Assembly: GCF_900107135.1 (NCBI RefSeq)
Contig: NZ_FNOV01000008.1
Span: 186,001 to 250,000 of the forward strand
Source: Hymenobacter psychrophilus
GTDB lineage: Bacteria; Bacteroidota; Bacteroidia; Cytophagales; Hymenobacteraceae
DNA length: 64,000 nucleotides
Direction of reading: 5' to 3'
Under the pieces are notes generated by a model, which was given only the letters and a program-made list of their open reading frames with translations, did no database searches and was not told where the DNA came from. The number at the start of each line of letters is the position of its first letter. The stretch's first letter is position 1. Both the position numbers and the translations under genes were made by a program. Below are positions 25,892 through 34,233 of this stretch, in pieces.

Positions 25892-25984
25892 CGTGCTGTT
25901 GCTAACGCTGCGCGCCGCCCGTAGGTTGATTGGTGCAAGTAAGCCGGCCGCAGAATTTATTCCGGGCAACCCGCTAGGTATTTT

Positions 25985-26004
25985 ATAACTAATTTATTAG
26001 TTAT
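25985..26004. promoter_or_regulatory. Palindrome overlapping the start codon of the EreA/ChaN-like gene
   Basis: Perfect 9-bp arms ATAACTAAT and ATTAGTTAT spaced by TT; the second arm overlaps the ATG at 26003. Could be a repressor site or an RNA hairpin over the start codon. Confidence 0.5.
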
Positions 26005-27220
26005 GCAAATGCTAAAGCCACCCGGCCTCCTCCTTCTTACGCTCTCCTTACTTGCGCTGGCGGGTTGTTCCCAGGCCCAGGAAACCAAGGAGTACAAACC
26101 GTCCGCCGTCATTCAGCAGGAGGCGCGGAGCGGCAAGCCGGGGGCCAACCAGTTTGCTGCCTGGGATTTATCGTACATTGGCGAATATCAGGCGGCGCTG
26201 GAAGCCTGGGAGGCCCCGTACGGCGCGGCGCGGCCTGTGCGCTACGCATCGGCCCCTGACAGCGCGGCTTTTGTGGCCCTGCAACCCGTCGCGGCCCGCG
26301 ACTATATTCTGCGCCGGGCCCGCACCGAGCAGCTGGTCATCCTCAACGAAGCCCACCACAACCCCCGGCACCGGGCTTTCGCGGCGGAGTTGCTACCCGA
26401 ACTGGCCAGGCTGGGCTATCGTTACTTCGCCGTGGAAGCGCTGAATGAGCAGGACACGCTGCTTAACCAACGGGGCTACCCGACGCGGGCCACGGGCTAC
26501 TACACCAAGGAGCCGCAATTCGCCCATTTGCTGCGCACGGCTGCCCGTTCGGGCTTCAAGCTGGTGGCCTACGACCACGGCTTTTCGCACGAAGGAGACC
26601 TGAACGCGCAGGTGCAAACCCGCGAAATGGCCGAGGCCCGCAACATCCAACGGATTCTGCAAGCCGACCCGAAAGCGAAAATACTGGTGTACTGCGGTTT
26701 TGCCCACGCGAGCGAAGGACTTATGGGCATGGGTACGCAACCCGCTATGGCCCACTACCTGCAGGCCTACACCGGCATCAACCCGCTCACCATCGACCAG
26801 ACAACTCTCACCGAAGCCGGTACACCGGGCGGCGAGTATGCACGCTACCACTTGGTTAAAGCCGCCCAAAGCGCCGTATTTCTCGATGCCCAGGGCCAGC
26901 CTTTCGGTGGGGCCGACTCCAATAAATCGGTGGACGTGAGTGTGTACCACCCGCGCACTACCTACCAGTCGGGCCGACCCAACTGGACGTTTACCAACGA
27001 CCGGCAGCCTGTGCTGCTTAAAGAGCCGCTGACTGTGGGCTACCCCTGCCTGGTGCTGGCCTATGATACGCGGGAAGACCTGGCCACGGCCGTGCCGGTA
27101 GATGTGGTAGAGCTGCAGGGACCTGCCGACCGGAAAGCCCTGGCCCTGGGCAAAGGGCGCTATACGCTGGTAGCCAAAGGCCCGGCGGGCCGCACGCAGA
27201 CCTGGTCGTTGCAGCGCTGA
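26003..27220 (+). CDS. EreA/ChaN-like lipoprotein
   Basis: 405 residues. Lipoprotein signal with lipobox LAGCSQ. Residues about 105-280 contain the pattern of the EreA/ChaN/TIKI fold: LVILNEAHHNPRHRAF (Glu-x-His), FAVEALNEQD, KLVAYDHG, ILVYCGFAHASEG. In that superfamily these Glu and His residues bind metal or act on esters and peptides. The C-terminal 120 residues form a separate beta-rich part. The substrate is unknown; antibiotic resistance should not be assumed. Stands alone between nnrD (divergent) and msrB. Confidence 0.5.
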   Translation: MQMLKPPGLLLLTLSLLALAGCSQAQETKEYKPSAVIQQEARSGKPGANQFAAWDLSYIGEYQAALEAWEAPYGAARPVRYASAPDSAAFVALQPVAARDYILRRARTEQLVILNEAHHNPRHRAFAAELLPELARLGYRYFAVEALNEQDTLLNQRGYPTRATGYYTKEPQFAHLLRTAARSGFKLVAYDHGFSHEGDLNAQVQTREMAEARNIQRILQADPKAKILVYCGFAHASEGLMGMGTQPAMAHYLQAYTGINPLTIDQTTLTEAGTPGGEYARYHLVKAAQSAVFLDAQGQPFGGADSNKSVDVSVYHPRTTYQSGRPNWTFTNDRQPVLLKEPLTVGYPCLVLAYDTREDLATAVPVDVVELQGPADRKALALGKGRYTLVAKGPAGRTQTWSLQR

Positions 27221-27319
27221 TAAGGGGTGACCGGGCAGGCCGCCAGAAACTTCCGGCCCGGCTGGCGCGTTTGTAATCCGGGCCGCCCGGCGGCCCGCTT
27301 TCATCTAACCTGACCCCTT

Positions 27320-27778
27320 ATGCAAACCTGGAACGATATTATCCGGCTGGCCAACCACGGCAGCCCGGCTCCTGCTAAGCGCGTAGAGAAAACCGACGCC
27401 GAGTGGCGCGCCCAGCTCACGCCCGAGCAGTACCACGTTACGCGCGAGCACGGCACCGAGCGGGCCTTCAGCGGCGAGCATTGCGAAGCGCACGAGGCAG
27501 GCCTCTACGCCTGCATCGGCTGCGCTACGCCCCTCTACGACTCCACCACCAAGTTCGACTCGGGCACCGGCTGGCCCAGCTTTACCCAGCCCATTACCGA
27601 AAACGCCCTGCGCTACAAGAAGGACACCAGCTACGGCATGACGCGCATTGAGGTGCTCTGTAATACCTGCGACGCCCACCAGGGCCACGCTTTCCCCGAC
27701 GGCCCGGCTCCCTCCGGCGTGCGGCTCTGCATCAACTCGGCCAGCGTGCAGCTGGTAAGCCAGCAGCAGGAAGCCTAA
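27320..27778 (+). CDS. msrB: Peptide-methionine (R)-S-oxide reductase
   Basis: Reduces methionine-R-sulfoxide in oxidised proteins. 152 residues; two Zn-binding CxxC pairs (CIGC and CNTC), the substrate region GTGWPSF, HQGHAFPDGP, and the catalytic Cys in RLCINSASV. Cytoplasmic, no signal. A strong terminator follows. Confidence 0.97.
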   Translation: MQTWNDIIRLANHGSPAPAKRVEKTDAEWRAQLTPEQYHVTREHGTERAFSGEHCEAHEAGLYACIGCATPLYDSTTKFDSGTGWPSFTQPITENALRYKKDTSYGMTRIEVLCNTCDAHQGHAFPDGPAPSGVRLCINSASVQLVSQQQEA

Positions 27779-27808
27779 GCGCCGCCAGCAGCGCCGTAAA
27801 TTCTGTTG

Positions 27809-27841
27809 AAAGCCCTTTCGCTCTTCGCGGAAGGGCTTTGC
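27809..27841 (+). terminator. msrB terminator
   Basis: Stem AAAGCCCTTTCGC / GCGGAAGGGCTTT with a TCTTC loop, 30 bases after the stop codon. Confidence 0.8.
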
Positions 27842-28019
27842 TATGCCAGCGCGGGCCGCTGCCGCAGCGGGCCGGCCCTAAAGGCCGTCACCCGATAGCC
27901 GATACTGCGTAATTTCTGCCGATTTTTGCACCCCCACCGCGCCGCCTTGGTTATGCGCGTACTACCTTGCCCGCCACCCGGAGCGCGGTTCCGCCCCGTT
28001 CCACTTTCCTACCCCACCC

Positions 28020-28925
28020 ATGTCGTTGCTCTTCACCGATTTCCGTAGCTGGCAGACCCACTGCTCCTCCACCAACGAACCGCTTTTTCTGCCCGTGCTT
28101 ACTTACGAGGTGGAACAGAAAGGCCGCACCGAAGAACAGATCTGGGACGGCCTGCAGCGGGCCTACGACGTGATGCGCGACGCCGTGCACACCGGCCTCA
28201 CCCAGGACATGACCTCGCGCTCGGGCATGGTGAACAACGGGGCCAAAAAAATTGCCGCCTCGCCCATCACGGTACTCTCACCAGAGTTCAAAAACCTCGT
28301 TACGCGGGCGCTGGGAGCCAAGGAAGTGAACTCGTGCATGGGCCGGGTGGTAGCCGCGCCCACGGCCGGCGCCTCGGGCATTCTGCCCGGCGTGCTGGTT
28401 ACGCTCCAGGATATTCATAAGCTCGAAGACCGCGCCATTCTGGAAGGGCTGCTGGTGGCGGCGGGCATTGCGCTCATCATCGAGCAGAACGCCTCGCTGG
28501 CCGGGGCCGTGGGCGGCTGCCAGGCCGAAACCGGCTCGGCCGCGGCCATGGGTGCCGGAGCTATTGTATACTGCCTGGGCGGCTCGGTTTCGGAGGTTTT
28601 TGCGGCCGTCGCCATCACCATTCAGTGCATGCTGGGCCTTATCTGCGACCCGGTGGCCGGCCTGGTGGAAGTACCCTGCGTGGTGCGCAACGCCTCGGCG
28701 GCGGCCATTGCCTTCAGCTCGGCCCAGATTGCCATTGCCGGCGTCGACCCCGTAATTCCCGTCGATCAGTGCGTGGCGGCGCTGGGCGAAGTGGGCGAAA
28801 GCATGGAAACCCGCTACAAGGAAACCGCCCTCGGCGGCCTCGCCAACACCGCCCGCGGCCGCGAAATCGAGAAGATGGTTCTCGTGCAGGACGTTCAGAT
28901 TCTGCCCGACGAGGACGGGGAGTAG
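28020..28925 (+). CDS. sdaAA: L-serine dehydratase, alpha (iron-sulfur) domain
   Basis: Deaminates L-serine to pyruvate with a [4Fe-4S] cluster. 301 residues containing only the SDH_alpha domain: SRSGMVNNGAKK, MGRVVAAPTAGASGILPG, EQNASLAGAVGGCQAETGSA and LICDPVAGLVEVPCVVRN with the conserved Cys residues. The beta domain is not fused and no gene for it is adjacent, so it may be elsewhere in the genome. Monocistronic here. Confidence 0.92.
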   Translation: MSLLFTDFRSWQTHCSSTNEPLFLPVLTYEVEQKGRTEEQIWDGLQRAYDVMRDAVHTGLTQDMTSRSGMVNNGAKKIAASPITVLSPEFKNLVTRALGAKEVNSCMGRVVAAPTAGASGILPGVLVTLQDIHKLEDRAILEGLLVAAGIALIIEQNASLAGAVGGCQAETGSAAAMGAGAIVYCLGGSVSEVFAAVAITIQCMLGLICDPVAGLVEVPCVVRNASAAAIAFSSAQIAIAGVDPVIPVDQCVAALGEVGESMETRYKETALGGLANTARGREIEKMVLVQDVQILPDEDGE

Positions 28926-28937
28926 GGTAATTTCCGC

Positions 28938-29972
28938 TCATTCACCGCCGGGGGCCATAATAAGCTTGCTGAGGAAAGCAATGGCTCCGCTGTAGCGGGC
29001 CTTTAGGTGGTGGTACTGTTCCCAGGCCGCCGCTTCGTCGTTAACCGGGATGCCGGCTTCACGCAGGCTTTGGTAGGACTCCTGAAAGCCGGCTTCGGGT
29101 GTGGGCAGGTGGCTGGCGGGGGCGTTGGGTTCGGGCGCCGGCTCTTCGTAGTGAAAAAAGCGGGCCACGCGGTTGACGGCAATGCAGCCGGCCTTGAAGC
29201 ACAGCGTCAGGTGTGGGTCGCGGGGTTGCTGAACGCTGCTGGCAATGAGGGCGGCTGCGTCGAGGATGAGGCCGGAAGCTGTGACCCAGGACCGGCCGGG
29301 CTGCGGTGAGCGGAAAAACGACAGGATGGGCAGGGACGTATGCGACTCCTCAATTTCCACAAACCACTGCTCCCAATCCTGCCACTGCGTGCGGTCGTCG
29401 CCCAACGAGCCGGTGCGGTTCATCCACAGCACCAGCTCCAGCGCCGACGCCTCGCTACCCGCCCGCAGCTGCAGGCGCGACACGGCTATTTCGCGCCTGG
29501 AGAAAGCCTGGTACATGGTGGGCAAATAGGATAGCAGCAGCGTGAGCAGCAGCAGCCCCAGCATGGCCTCGGAGTACGACATCATGTTGGCCCACAGGTT
29601 GCGGCTGGGTTCCTCAGAGCCCAGCGTGAGCAAGGAGCTGTTGCTGATGCGGAAGCAGCGGTCGATGTTGCCTTCGCCCAACGCCCAAAAAATACCCGTG
29701 TAGGCTACGCTCAGCATTGCCAGCCACACTATCGGCAGGGCCACCAGCCCGATGGGGGCATACAGGGCCATTACCCGGTCGCGCTGGGCGTACGTGCGGC
29801 CTAGTGCGGCCACAGTATCGAATACGAATCGTAGACCGGTAAATATCCAGCTGTTAATCAGCACGTTCTCGTTGCGCGGTAGTACCAACGTGCGCACCGC
29901 CGACAGCACGGTGATAAGAATCAGCAAAATTCCGCCCCCGAAAACCAGCGGCTTAAGTAGTAGTTGCAGCAT
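28938..29972 (-). CDS. Membrane protein with ion-channel-like pore segment
   Basis: 344 residues. Membrane segments at about 5-25, 65-95 and 125-150; between the last two lies RISNSSLLTLGSEEPSRN, in the place and with part of the pattern of a two-helix K+-channel pore (TLGYGD), but the selectivity filter is degenerate. The C-terminal 190 residues are cytoplasmic and helical. Not a family I can name. The ATG at 29972 is preferred to a GTG five codons earlier. No operon partner. Confidence 0.5.
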   Translation of the reverse strand: MLQLLLKPLVFGGGILLILITVLSAVRTLVLPRNENVLINSWIFTGLRFVFDTVAALGRTYAQRDRVMALYAPIGLVALPIVWLAMLSVAYTGIFWALGEGNIDRCFRISNSSLLTLGSEEPSRNLWANMMSYSEAMLGLLLLTLLLSYLPTMYQAFSRREIAVSRLQLRAGSEASALELVLWMNRTGSLGDDRTQWQDWEQWFVEIEESHTSLPILSFFRSPQPGRSWVTASGLILDAAALIASSVQQPRDPHLTLCFKAGCIAVNRVARFFHYEEPAPEPNAPASHLPTPEAGFQESYQSLREAGIPVNDEAAAWEQYHHLKARYSGAIAFLSKLIMAPGGE

Positions 29973-30050
29973 AGGAAAGCGAGCCACTAACCGGCCGCCC
30001 GTCTTGTACTGCTGCCGGGCCGTGGGGGTTGGCTAGGCACCGCCGCTCAA

Positions 30051-30236
30051 CTACCGCTGCCGCCGGTCGGCCACCACGCCCGCATACCGTAACTTCAGTT
30101 CCTCGGGCAGAAACGAGCGTTCAAGCAGGTCCTGCACCTTGGCTTCATGCCCTATGCTGGCCAGCAGGCGCCGCACGCGGGATGGGGGTAGGCCCAGGCG
30201 GTGGCCGAGGACGAGCGTTACCCCCGCGCCTTCCAC
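30051..30236 (-). CDS. Small hypothetical protein overlapping the lutB end
   Basis: 61 residues (MEGAGVTLVLGHRLGLPPSR...), starting 19 bases inside the 3' end of lutB in another frame, same strand. Codon use is GC3-rich like real genes here and the sequence is helical and charged (VQDLLERSFLPEELKLRYAG). Translational coupling to lutB is possible. No family recognised; it could be chance. Confidence 0.35.
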   Translation of the reverse strand: MEGAGVTLVLGHRLGLPPSRVRRLLASIGHEAKVQDLLERSFLPEELKLRYAGVVADRRQR

Positions 30237-31615
30237 AGCTGCCGGAACGTTTTAGGGGCTACGTGCACGGCGTTGCGGCGCTTGCTCCAGCCCGTCTGGC
30301 CCAGCAGGCGGCTGAGCACCCAGTTCTTGGCCGCGGCCGGGGCCAGGTCCCAGACCCAGCGGTGCTTCATGCCGTGCAGCCACAGGCTGATGGCGCGGCG
30401 CTCCTCGGGGTCGGTGTAGCCGGCTTGCACGCTTTGCTGGCGGTTTTTGAGCAGCAGGTTATGAATCGGGATTTTCACCGGGCACACTGAGGTGCAGGCC
30501 CCGCACAGGCTGCTGGCGAAACTCAGGTGCTTGTTTTCCTCCATTCCCGAAAGGTGGGGCGTGATAACCGAACCGATGGGCCCCGAGTACGTGGCCTCGT
30601 AGCTGTGGCCGCCAATGTTTTTGTACACCGGACACACGTTCAGGCAGGCGCCGCAGCGGATGCAGTTGAGGGCCTCGCGCTGCTCGGGCTGGGCCAGTAG
30701 GTTGGTGCGGCCGTTGTCGAGCAGAATTACGAACATTTCCTCGGGGCCGTCCTTTTCCAGGGGCTGGCGCGGACCGGTGTAAATGGTGTTGTACACCGTG
30801 AGCTGCTGGCCGGTGCCGCTGGTGCTCAGCAGCGGCCAGAACAAATCCAGGTCGCGCAGCCGCGGAATCACCTTCTCGATGCCTACAATGGCAATGTGCG
30901 TGTGCGGAAACGTGGCCGAGAGGCGGGCGTTGCCCTCGTTCTCGGTCACGCAAACCGCGCCCGTATCGGCCACCAGGAAGTTGCCGCCCGTGATGCCTAC
31001 TTCGGCGGCCGTGTACTTGTCGCGCAGCAGGTGGCGGGCCGTGAGCACGAGCTCCTGGGCGTCGTCGGTGTGCGCTATGCCGAGGTGCTTGACGAAGATA
31101 GCGGCAATATCGGCCTTGCTCAGGTGCATGGCGGGCGTTACGATGTGGTAGGGCCGCTCGCCGTTGAGCTGCACGATGAACTCGCCCAAATCCGTCTCGA
31201 CCGACTCGATGCCGCGCTTGCCCAGGTACGCATTGAGGTGAATTTCCTCCGTGGTCATGCTCTTGGCTTTCACCACGGTGCGGGCCTTGCGGCGCTCCAT
31301 AATTTTGCCCACTTCGGCCAGGGCCTCTTCCGCATCCTGGGCCCAAATCACCTTGCCGCCGCGCTTGGTGAAGTTCTCTTCGAACTGCAGCAGGTACTCA
31401 TCGAGGTGGTTGATAACTTCCGTTTTCAGGTACGAAGCCCGGCTGCGGGCCAGCTCGTGGTCGGCGTAGAAATCCATGCCGGTGGTTACCGCCGCGTTGT
31501 ACTTGCCGATATTGAAGCGGATTTTGCGCCGGTGTTCCAGGTCGAAGGCCTTACGGTCGGTATCCACCAAAAACTGGGCAGCTTTGGTCGGGGCGGGGGC
31601 GGCGGTGGGCTTCAT
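30218..31615 (-). CDS. lutB: LutB-type iron-sulfur protein of lactate utilisation
   Basis: 465 residues of the LutB/YkgF family: an N-terminal LUD domain (EFIVQLNGERPYHIVTPAMH, GITGGNFLVADTGAVCVTENEGNARL), then two 4Fe-4S motifs CIRCGACLNVCPVY and CGACTSVCPVKIP, and a C-terminal DUF3390-like tail. In LutABC it passes electrons in L-lactate oxidation to pyruvate. Neither lutA nor lutC lies next to it here, so the partners are elsewhere or the role differs. Confidence 0.9.
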   Translation of the reverse strand: MKPTAAPAPTKAAQFLVDTDRKAFDLEHRRKIRFNIGKYNAAVTTGMDFYADHELARSRASYLKTEVINHLDEYLLQFEENFTKRGGKVIWAQDAEEALAEVGKIMERRKARTVVKAKSMTTEEIHLNAYLGKRGIESVETDLGEFIVQLNGERPYHIVTPAMHLSKADIAAIFVKHLGIAHTDDAQELVLTARHLLRDKYTAAEVGITGGNFLVADTGAVCVTENEGNARLSATFPHTHIAIVGIEKVIPRLRDLDLFWPLLSTSGTGQQLTVYNTIYTGPRQPLEKDGPEEMFVILLDNGRTNLLAQPEQREALNCIRCGACLNVCPVYKNIGGHSYEATYSGPIGSVITPHLSGMEENKHLSFASSLCGACTSVCPVKIPIHNLLLKNRQQSVQAGYTDPEERRAISLWLHGMKHRWVWDLAPAAAKNWVLSRLLGQTGWSKRRNAVHVAPKTFRQLWKARG

Positions 31616-31651
31616 GGCAATGGGGAATCGTTGAATAGGCTAAACAAAAAG

Positions 31652-31754
31652 AACGTCATCCTGCCGAAGCAAGAACCTTTCACGCCTCAACGAATATCGG
31701 AATAACGACTCGTTTTAGCGCGTCAAAGCTCTTGGCTTCGTCCAGAATGACGTT
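31652..31754. repeat. Diverged GTCATTCTGAGC-type inverted repeat
   Basis: Left end AACGTCATCCTGCCGAAGC at 31652 and right end GCTTCGTCCAGAATGACGTT near 31735-31754 are inverted, imperfect copies. Sits in the lutB leader next to a heptad arm. Confidence 0.7.
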
Positions 31755-31761
31755 TCTTTCT

Positions 31762-31796
31762 AACAGCTAACAGCTAACAGCTAACAGCTAACAGCT
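31762..31796. repeat. Five perfect AACAGCT heptads (single arm)
   Basis: AACAGCT repeated five times without change. Read in the direction of the flanking leftward genes it is (AGCTGTT)5, beginning 3 bases after the M28 peptidase stop, as a left arm should. No matching second arm before lutB. Confidence 0.95.
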
Positions 31797-31799
31797 AGG

Positions 31800-33476
31800 C
31801 TACTTCTTGTTCGAGTCGACTACAATGCGCTTGTCGCGGTTGGCCAGGTCCCAGGCGGTGTAGAACACGAGGCGGGCGCGTTTTTCCATTTTCGGAAACT
31901 CGATTTTCTCCACTTCGTCGCCCGCGCCGTGGTAATCGGCGTGCACGCCGTTGAAGAAAAAGGCCACCGGGATGCCGTGCTTGGCGAAGTTGTAGTGGTC
32001 GGAGCGGTAATAGAAGCGGTTGGGGTCTTCGGGGTCGTTGAAGCGGAAGTCGAGGTCCATCTGAACGTACTTCTCGTTCTGGGCCTGCAGAATGGTGTGC
32101 AGCTCCGAGCTGAGCTTGTCGGAGCCGATAACGTACACGTAGTCCGATTTGCCCTCGTGGTCCTTGTCGGTGCGGCCCACCATGTCGGTATTCAGGTCGA
32201 CTACGGTGCTTTCGAGCGGGAAAACGGGGTGGTCGGTGTAGTATTCCGAGCCCAGCAGGCCCTTTTCTTCGCCCGTAACGGCCAGAAACAGGATGCTGCG
32301 ACGGGGGCCGTGACCTTCAGCCTTGGCTTTCTGGAAGGCCTGCGCCATTTCCAGCACCGTTACTGTGCCCGAGCCGTCGTCGTCGGCGCCGTTGTGCACC
32401 TCGCCATTAATGATGCCGATGTGGTCGTAGTGCGCCGACAGAATCATGAGCTCCTCCTTGCGGTCGGTGCCTTCGAGGTAGCCCATCACGTTTTCGGTAA
32501 CGAAATCCTCGTTTTTGCGCGGGGCCAGCACAGTGGCCTTGGCGGGCTTGAACGAGCCAAATACCGGCTTACCAACCGACGTTACGTCCGCTGCATACTT
32601 GCGTACACTTGGGGCGTTGGTACCCAGTAGCTTGTAGCCCACCGCCGGCGACACGAAGTAGGCCGTGGGGCGGGTGCTGCCCTCTTTGGTATCCTTGAAG
32701 GCAATGCTCGGCCGGCTGATGTAGGGCGTCATGCGGGCCGCGAGCTTGCTGAAATTGCTGTTGGGGTCGAAATCGACGAAGAATACCGAGCGGGCGCCCT
32801 TCTGGGTGGCCATGGCCAGCTTGGCCCGGAAATCCTGGCCCCACTTGCTGTTCTGGCCGTCTTTGCCCAGCAGGGCCGTGCCCTTGGCCGTCTGGGGTTC
32901 GCCCAGCATAATCAACAGATCTTTGCCCTGCACGTCGCCCAGCGCTTTGTAGTCGGAGTAGTCGTCCTGCTCGATGCCGTAGCCCGCAAAAACCGGCTGC
33001 ACGACCGTGGGAGTCGCGAAGCCCTGACCACCGAGGGCGTAGAAATCGGTGAGCCACTTGTAGGTGTCAATCCCGATTTTGAGCATGGCGCCATCGGCCC
33101 AGCTGCCGCGCACCATGGTAAAGTGCTGGATGTAGGGGTTGTCGGAGCCCTTCACCGGGCCCTGCAGGCCGAGGTCGGCGAACTGCTTGGCCAGGTAGTC
33201 CATGGCCATTTTCTGGCCCTTCTCGCCGGTTTCGCGGCCCTCGTATTCGTCTGAAGCCAGGATGGTGAGGTGCTGGCGCAAATCGGCCTGGGTGATGGTT
33301 TCGGCGTAGCTGCGGGGCAGGTCGGCGCTGGAGGCCGTAGCACCGGAAGCCGCTGCGGTAGTTGCGGTGGCGGTAGCCGTGGGGCTGGTAGCCGAGCTGA
33401 GCGGCTGCTGGGTAGCGCACGACGACGCCACGAGGCCGGCCGCCAGCAGGGAGGCGAAAAGGGAAGGGTTACGCAT
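31800..33476 (-). CDS. M28-family zinc aminopeptidase lipoprotein with PA domain
   Basis: 558 residues. Lipoprotein signal with Cys in VASSCATQ, then a Ser/Thr/Ala-rich linker. A PA (protease-associated) domain is inserted at about 150-290. The M28 core carries the dinuclear zinc ligands: His in SAHYDHIG, Asp in NGADDDGSG, the Glu pair in TGEEKGLLGS, Asp in DLNTDMVGR and His in RSDHYNFAKHG. Predicted periplasmic or surface exopeptidase for peptide scavenging. All ligands are in place. Confidence 0.92.
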   Translation of the reverse strand: MRNPSLFASLLAAGLVASSCATQQPLSSATSPTATATATTAAASGATASSADLPRSYAETITQADLRQHLTILASDEYEGRETGEKGQKMAMDYLAKQFADLGLQGPVKGSDNPYIQHFTMVRGSWADGAMLKIGIDTYKWLTDFYALGGQGFATPTVVQPVFAGYGIEQDDYSDYKALGDVQGKDLLIMLGEPQTAKGTALLGKDGQNSKWGQDFRAKLAMATQKGARSVFFVDFDPNSNFSKLAARMTPYISRPSIAFKDTKEGSTRPTAYFVSPAVGYKLLGTNAPSVRKYAADVTSVGKPVFGSFKPAKATVLAPRKNEDFVTENVMGYLEGTDRKEELMILSAHYDHIGIINGEVHNGADDDGSGTVTVLEMAQAFQKAKAEGHGPRRSILFLAVTGEEKGLLGSEYYTDHPVFPLESTVVDLNTDMVGRTDKDHEGKSDYVYVIGSDKLSSELHTILQAQNEKYVQMDLDFRFNDPEDPNRFYYRSDHYNFAKHGIPVAFFFNGVHADYHGAGDEVEKIEFPKMEKRARLVFYTAWDLANRDKRIVVDSNKK

Positions 33477-33529
33477 AGTGGAACTGGGGGGGCTTAGGGA
33501 ACATAGTGGTAGGTTGGCAAAAGTGCGGG

Positions 33530-34009
33530 TTACTCCTTTACAATCAATACCGAAGCATACGCGGCCACGCCTTCGCGCCGCCCCACAAAGCCGAGCTTTT
33601 CGGTGGTGGTGGCTTTAATGCTGATGTCGTCGGCTTCGATGCCCAGCACCTCGGCCAGTACGCGCTGCATTTCGGGAATGTGGGGGTTGACTTTGGGTGC
33701 TTCGAGGCAGACGGTGGAGTCGATGTTGCTGATGGTGTAGCCTTGCTCGCGCAACAGACGCGCAACTTCGGCCAACAGACGCTTCGAGTCGACGCCTTTG
33801 TACTGCGGATCGGTGTCGGGGAAGTGGAAGCCGATGTCGCGCAGGTTGGCCGCGCCCAGCAGCGCGTCGCAGATAACATGGATGAGTACATCGGCATCGG
33901 AGTGGCCCAGGGCCCCGTGGGTATGGGGTACCAGAATACCGCCGAGCCAGAAAGGCAGCCCCGGCTGGAGCTGATGAACGTCGTAGCCGAAGCCAGTGCG
34001 GATTTTCAT
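33530..34009 (-). CDS. ispF: 2-C-methyl-D-erythritol 2,4-cyclodiphosphate synthase
   Basis: Fifth step of the MEP pathway of isoprenoid synthesis. 159 residues; metal ligands in GYDVHQL and HSDADVLIHV, the signature GHSDADVLIHVICDALLGAA-like segment, and the substrate loop DSTVCLEAPKVNPHIP, TTTEKLGFVGR at the end. Length is standard. Stands alone, not fused to ispD. Confidence 0.96.
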   Translation of the reverse strand: MKIRTGFGYDVHQLQPGLPFWLGGILVPHTHGALGHSDADVLIHVICDALLGAANLRDIGFHFPDTDPQYKGVDSKRLLAEVARLLREQGYTISNIDSTVCLEAPKVNPHIPEMQRVLAEVLGIEADDISIKATTTEKLGFVGRREGVAAYASVLIVKE

Positions 34010-34182
34010 AGGAAATACGAGCTAGGAAATGAAGCCGCAAGGTACGTTTTCAAGGGTGAGTTACGGGTGTCGGCGGCGGGCAACTGAAAGAAATCAGCAC
34101 GCTTTTAAAGTAAAAAAGCCGCTGAATCGTCAAGCGGGAAAGCAGTGGCGGGCAGCGCAGGAGGGAATAGCAAAAAACTAAT

Positions 34183-34222
34183 GGAAACTTAGGAATCATT
34201 TAAAGTTTCCGTAGTACCTTTG
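34183..34222 (+). promoter_or_regulatory. tetR promoter with palindromic operator
   Basis: TACCTTTG at 34215-34222 is a perfect -7 element. Just upstream, GGAAACTT (34183-34190) and AAGTTTCC (34203-34210) form a perfect 8-bp inverted repeat covering the -33 region, a good place for an autorepressing TetR dimer. Confidence 0.6.
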
Positions 34223-34233
34223 CGCTCGTTATT

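Noticed and set aside
26003..27220. Erythromycin resistance gene
   Set aside because: Only the broad EreA/ChaN fold pattern is visible; the protein is an exported lipoprotein and the specific esterase residues cannot be confirmed.
31762..31796. Tandem AACAGCT units as a possible CRISPR array
   Set aside because: The unit is 7 bases with no spacers, and no cas genes are present.
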